Assembly: GCA_021442155.1 (NCBI GenBank)
Contig: CM038223.1
Location: 34,632,983 to 34,696,982 of the forward strand
Length of the DNA: 64,000 bases
DNA from: Cymbidium sinense
Taxonomy: Eukaryota; Streptophyta; Magnoliopsida; Asparagales; Orchidaceae
Reading direction: 5' to 3'
In this document: one piece after another, positions 58,501 through 64,000 of the stretch
Position numbering within the stretch: position 1 is the stretch's first letter
Layout: the number at the start of each line of letters is the position of its first letter
Notes under the pieces: model-generated
Told to the model about the DNA's origin: nothing
Seen by the model: only the letters and a program-made list of their open reading frames with translations
The model's database searches: none
Program-made: the position numbers and the translations under genes

Positions 58501-61079
58501 ACCTTGGATTTTCCTTCCACATTGGATCTTTGCCATAATTGGGAAATTCCACTTTCCCTCTGCCATTGGCAGCCATCACTCACCCCAAATAGAGTCTCAC
58601 CTTCTCACCTAGCCCACTCTAAGTGAACTAGGCTTGCTATGGACCAAAGGGAGGTGAGTTAACTTACTTCCCACATAAACCAAAATCCAATGGATGCAAG
58701 AAGCCACACGCTACTTTGAGCCACCTTCCAAGCCTTCCTCCAACCCAATCATGCCATGTGGAGGTGATGGCAACCACTCCGATGCTCTGGTAGTGGCTGG
58801 TCGACTAAAAAATGGGAGCCAATTCTGCTCATCAATCTCGAGTGGAGAGGGGTATACCCCCCTCCCCCCCTTCGGTCCATTGTTAGATATTTGAATCCTT
58901 AGAGCTTCTTAAGGCAATTCTGAATCCCCTAGCAAGCTCCTAAGCCTTCCTAAAGCTTCCCCTCCTTGTATTCCTCCTTCATGAGCACATACAAAATAGG
59001 GAAAGCTTCCTCTGATCCTGACTCTCTCATTTCTCAACTAAAACCAAATTCCTCTTACCCACATGCTCCTTGAACCTCATCGAGCATGAATGAACCTTCC
59101 CTCGAGATCTAAGCTCATCAGAGGTATCATTTCGATAAAGAATGAGCCTCCAAATGATGGAACTTGGTATTCAAATTGAACCATAAGGAATCAATCCAAT
59201 TTTAGCTCAACAAGGCTTCATTTCAATTAGACAAAGTTACCTCAAGAGTGCAAACTACTGACCATTAGCCCGGCAAGGTATGCCATTGAAATTGAGCTTT
59301 CTTGATATTTTTTGGAGCTTTTCAAAGGAAATTTGAATGCCACATGTTCTTGACCATTGGATCACCTTTGATTATTGTCATGAAGGTGTGGGATCCATTT
59401 GGAGTGGATCCGAGCTCATGTGAGCTCAGATCACGTGGGCAATGGAGGACTGCTTCCGTCCTTCATAGCCCATGTGATGATAGATCACGCGTCATCTATT
59501 CTGCATGATTGGAAGGACAACCTCGGTTAAATTTGCTAGATCAAATCATTTTAATCACTTATTAACCATATAATCAATCTACGCCATCCGATCCAAGATC
59601 TAATGGCAGAGATCAAAAGTGCGTCCCTCGTCAGCCACGTTAGAACTAACTTGGACGTGTTTTAATAGCCAATCCCGTGGTACCATATGGAAAACATGTC
59701 GGAACTAAAGGGATTAAGCTTTAATTAAGGTTAATAATCTATTTTTAATGGCTAAACTTCAAATATTTATAACAAATCATAAAAAAAACAAAAAAAATGC
59801 TTATTTTAAAGGTATTTCAGAGAGGAATTCATTAAAAGTATCCTTAATTAATTTTAAATAGTAATTAAAGCTTACTTAGAGTTTAATTAAAAAATTAATT
59901 GGTTTAGTTACTCCATAATTAATTAATCAATTAACCCCAAACTTTTTGAGGTTGCTAAAGGGGTTGACCTGTGCCTCCCCTAATTTTCTTGGGATTTATT
60001 GGGTAATTAATTAGGGAATTTAGTTAATTAAGCCATAATTAATTTCTTAATTTAATTAAGGGTTAATTAATCACATGAATAGTAAACTAATTAATTGATT
60101 GGGCTCATTAATTGTTATTTAACAAGTGAAGAGACTAATGAAATATGATTGTGACCTCATTCCTAATCTCTTTCCCTAAGTTCATTTCACTTTTCAAAGA
60201 AAATTAATTAAGGCTTAATTAACTAATTAAATAGATTAATTCAACAAATTAAAATTACAATCACATCAGATCTTAATTAATTAAATCATGGGTAGGTCTT
60301 TGGGTGTTTAATAACCTAAAATAGGTTAATGAAATTATGGTTTACCCATATGCGTGGGAAAAATCATAAAAGTAATTAATCAAGTTTCTTGATTTAATTA
60401 AATAATAATTATGAGCTAATTGCATTAGGCCCTTTCATTTTCTAGGACCATTGCTAATTTACTTTTCAATTCATTAGCCTACCATGTTGGCTCATAATTA
60501 TTTAGTTAATTATTTCAAGGTAATATATGTAAGGGTTAGTTAATGGATTTAGTGCATATTACAACTTAATTAATCCATAAAATCAACTTAATTGCTTTTC
60601 ATTAAACCAAATTAATTCACAAACATGGGAATGGGTTAGGATTAGCAAACTCCATCTCACATCATTAAATCAAATTAAAACATGAAATTAAAAATGACAT
60701 TAAAGAAACTTTGGTTTGCTTTAAATCATTTTATTTGATATGATTACCTTTAGGAATTAGTTTGATTGAATGAAACCATGTGTTTATGTTTATTTATTTC
60801 TTTCCAATCATATTAAATGTTGTATGTCATTTGAAATCATGCATTTTTCTTTTAGAAATTGAATTAAATCAAATGGTTTTCCTTATGTTATGCTTGCATG
60901 TGTTGAATTAATATATGTGTGGCTATTATCACTAATAAATCTAAATTATTTTTCCAAAGTTTATAAATCAATTACATTGATTAGAGTGATAGTAGTTATG
61001 TGTACATATAGGTTTGCATGTGCTTATATCTTAGATATGTGAAGTAAAGTTCTCTTTTCTTTGATTCATGTGTAGCTTT

Positions 61080-61740
61080 ATATGTATTTGAATGTTAATA
61101 TGTATATAGTCCAAACACCCCGAGAATACAAAGCTTTAGGTAGCCCCAACGAGGTCATTTGATTACCTCACTTTCCAGGTTAACAATGATAAGTACTTAT
61201 TTTATTTCATTTACATGTATTTCTACGTTAGAAATTGGATAGAACTTTATTTCACATAAGTAAATGCTTAAATAGAATAAAAATATAATCTTTGCATGGT
61301 TTTCCTTCCTTTATTTATGTATACATCCATATGTATTTGAGAAAAGTAAGTGTTTAGTTTAGACATCTCAAGAATACGAGGCTTTAAGTAGTCCTAAGGA
61401 GGTCATTTGATTACCTCACTTCCCTGGTTAACAATGGCATGTACTAGCTTATATCTCTTACACATGTGTATATGTACTTAATCTAGAATTGAAATCACTT
61501 TCTTTAATCAAAGATACATGCATTCATAATTGACTAAGTGATTGAGATAATTAGCCATATGGTTTGGTGCTTCTTTCCTTATGTTCATGTATATAAATTT
61601 ACATATGTTTGAATGAAAATGGGTATATACTTTGGACATCTCGAAAACAGGAGGCTTTAGCTAGCCCCAAGGAGGTCATTTGATTACTTCACTTCCCTAG
61701 TTAACAAAGACACATACCTATTTAATTTCATCCTTATTTA
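61080..61740. repeat. Three-unit palindrome array (C), counterpart of 38,330-39,480
   Basis: GAGGTCATTTGATTACCTC occurs perfectly at 61,151, 61,399 and, as GATTACTTC, at 61,672: spacings 248 and 273. The flanks are the reverse of those in X (CGAGAATACAAAGCTTTAGG, TAGCCCCAAGGAGG). One dimer fewer than in X. Confidence 0.9.
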
Positions 61741-64000
61741 TTTTTGTGTAATAATTTGGATAAAGCTTTAAATTAAATATATTGCATGTATAAGTATACT
61801 TAGGATGAAAATCATATGCACATTATATGTGATGGAAAGGAATGACTTAACGTATGTCATGTGATAGTAATTCAGTTAGGTTAATCTTAAGATGACTTTC
61901 ATATTAAATAGAATTATTTAGAATGAACCTAAACTTAGGATTAATTTAAAAATGTACAATAAGCCATTCACTAAAGAGAACAAAATCAAATTAATATGCT
62001 TTAGAATGTGGCTTAAGGTAGGGATGAACGAGGAAAATCCTCTTTTCTTCTCTTTATAATACTTAGTTGCTAAGTGCAATAAAATGAAATAAAGAAAATA
62101 CAAATTAAAATTCTCAAATCAATTAAACCACTTCAAGTGAAATTAACTTCTCATGTTAAATTAAATCCTTCCATACTTAGAAAATACAAACTAATGCCTA
62201 GCAAGACATACGACACAAGCCTTAACACACACATTAGAATTAAGTCACCACTTCTAACTTTATTCTAGGATGGTGCATGGTCTGATGTATATTTTGTTTT
62301 GTGATGTATTATTTTAGATTGGATGTTAGGGTGTATGCTTCATAGACTGGATGTTAGGAAGTTCCTAGCCTAATCATATGTTTCTATAAGAGATTATGCT
62401 TAAGGGGATGCTAAAAGATAAATATAAATGCTCTCTTTATAGGTTGCTTAAACCTCTAAGCATAATCCAAGTTAGGACATGTGGGCTTGGTTACCCATGT
62501 GCAGGGTGCTAAGTCCAAATTATAAATATAATTGCTTGGGTTGTATGTATGTTTAGCTAACCTCTATTTTGTAGGTGTAATAAGATTTACTTTTTCTATT
62601 TCAATTCTACACTAGGAATTATGATTATTGTTATGGGGGATTAGGATGAGCAGTGGCTAGAAGGCTTTGTCCTAGGGTTTTTTGTGATGCCTTTGAAGTG
62701 GAGTAGATCAAATCAAAGAAGGAAGAATAAATGAAGATATTTTTAATGAAAAAGAAGACCTCCCATAGCATTTATTCATTTATAAATTATAATTATTCTT
62801 TCATATTCTAGGTTGTATAAGGGTGGAGCTCAGCTACCAATCTTTTTTTCGGGTTGTATGGTAGCACCCGACTTCACCGGCCTCTTATTCGTTTGCATTA
62901 GTTTTATAAAATTGATTGATGTTATGTTTAAATTACTTATTAAAAATGGCATGTTTTCATAGTTTCTTATGAATGATGCTTTAATGTTTGGTCTGGATGT
63001 GATTAGGCTCTTAGGGAAAAATTAATTTTTCTACCCCAATTAATCACTCATAACTAAATTCTAAATGATTCATTAGCTCACTATAAAGTTAATCAAGATA
63101 ATTAAAATATTTAGCAATCCCTTAGCTTAATATTGTATGTTTCACATCATGCATCATCTTTAATCACTCTTGGAAAATGAGGGCCTCCATCCTTATATGC
63201 ATTGGGATCGCTTGACGGAGCAACCCTTACTGACGGAGCTTCACCCTCTTTCTCTTTTGATTTGGCCAACAACTTTACTTCATCATGCAGCATATAAAAA
63301 TCTTAAAGCCTTTTGTCCAAATGAAGTGTCAAAATTGAAATAAAACTTGAAAAGATTTTTTGCATTTTAAGTCATTACTCATACCACTCATGCTCTAGTC
63401 TCCTAGGGAGTGGGTTTAAGAATTTTAGTCTTTTTATAAATAAATAATAGCCTAACTATCTTATAATTTCATATAATCAGACCATATGGATTTGAATCGT
63501 AGGAGTAGTTAGCTGGCGGCCACTCTAGGCAATTGTAAGCCAAGCAGTCATGTGGTATATCCTCTTCTGTGGAGGTAAACCTTATACCCATCTTCACTTA
63601 GATTTAGGTCATGCTTTAACTTATGCTAAAGCTTCCCTATATTTAGGATCCGAGGCTACTATTTCCTTCTGGCTACAAGAATAAATCCTCAAGTCTTAGG
63701 CATTTTCATAATCTTATGTTGTTGAATTGTAAGCCCTAGTAATATAATGAAATTTTAACTCAAAAAAAAAAATAATCTTCAACTTTAAATATATATAAAG
63801 CCCAATTATAGGATAGATTGGAATGCTCACTAGGCTTCCTGATATCATGAGCATTCCCTACTCATCTCCTTTGGCTTCCAAAATAAGTCTCTCCATTTGA
63901 TCTATCCCGATTGATTTTCCAAATTTAGCCAATCCATTGATAGTCTAACCTTGAAATCTTTGGATACCCTAATTGTCTACTTTAATCGAGATTATTATCC

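Larger units (their letters stand above)
56285..63999 (+). mobile_element. C: near-complete X-family LTR (3' side of element B), cut by window end
   Basis: Begins TATTGACTCAC, as X does on its strand (TATTGACCTCAC), and runs collinear with it: AAGACTCTTCTAAACACT, the CCAATTGACCC tract (56,500-58,500), GGGGTATACCCCCCTCC at 58,852, the GATCACGTGG region (59,400-59,640), TTAATTAA-rich part (59,700-60,600), three-unit palindrome array (61,080-61,740), then 62,280-63,999 shared with X2a, X2b and the 49,086-50,785 LTR. The last base corresponds to about 36,690 of X, so about 330 bp of LTR should lie beyond the window. It directly follows the gag-protease of B and is best read as that element's 3' LTR; an independent insertion is possible. 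ORFs at 58,694, 59,302 and 61,918 have no recognisable product. Confidence 0.72.

Noticed and set aside
58694..58894. Small host gene in the GC-richer part of the LTR (also 59,302-59,508, 41,101-41,455)
   Set aside because: No recognisable product, lies inside the LTR, and the inverted copy does not preserve an equivalent frame that I can see.

Overview
The window looks like a repeat-dense, gene-poor stretch of a flowering-plant nuclear genome. It is AT-rich and I found no intact host gene. Almost every recognisable stretch is an old, stop-ridden LTR retrotransposon, a solo LTR, or a minisatellite-bearing repeat. Many in-frame stops read as C-to-T or G-to-A changes (Gln or Trp codons turned into TAG/TAA/TGA), as expected of long-methylated heterochromatin. 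The lineage cannot be fixed from this window. All similarities below are from reading the sequence and its conceptual translations, not from database searches.

Left part (1-13,990). Bases 1-477 are the end of a Ty3/Gypsy integrase on the + strand. Three tandem arrays follow (periods about 167, 103 and 128 bp), then a broken coiled-coil protein on the - strand (1,890-3,389). This is the 3' half of a Tat-type element with an antisense ORF, called Y1. Next come two 'GAGC' elements carrying a tRNA-like segment (3,936-4,437 and 10,985-11,575), a GGTCAA-rich element (6,050-6,370), a Copia-type LTR (7,900-10,620), the first copy of repeat Z (11,990-13,690, rich in palindromes), and a third GAGC fragment.

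Middle (13,990-31,060). Two relatives of one very long LTR family lie in tandem (X2a, X2b). X2b is split by a second, inverted Z copy (20,005-22,455) and leads into a decayed gag (24,091-26,340). The other Tat-type element, Y2, follows: antisense ORF on +, satellite array, then RNase H and integrase on the - strand (29,480-31,020).

Right part (31,124-63,999). A SIRE-like Copia element (S1) has an LTR, a primer-binding site, gag, integrase and reverse transcriptase. It is cut inside pol by a 7,679-bp insertion, X (36,362-44,040), flanked by the 5-bp duplication GCATG. The Copia reading resumes exactly after it with RNase H and an envelope-like tail. A second Copia fragment (S2, 46,160-49,085) follows. 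Then comes a Gypsy element, B: the 3' end of an X-family LTR, a tRNA-Asp-like primer site, gag and protease but no reverse transcriptase. It runs into a nearly full X-family LTR (C, 56,285 to the window end). X and C match each other in opposite orientation over about 7.7 kb.

Two observations stand out. X appears to be a solo LTR of about 7.7 kb, unusually large, with an alternating dimeric tandem array built around a conserved 19-bp palindrome. Z carries phased palindromes whose unit differs between its two copies.
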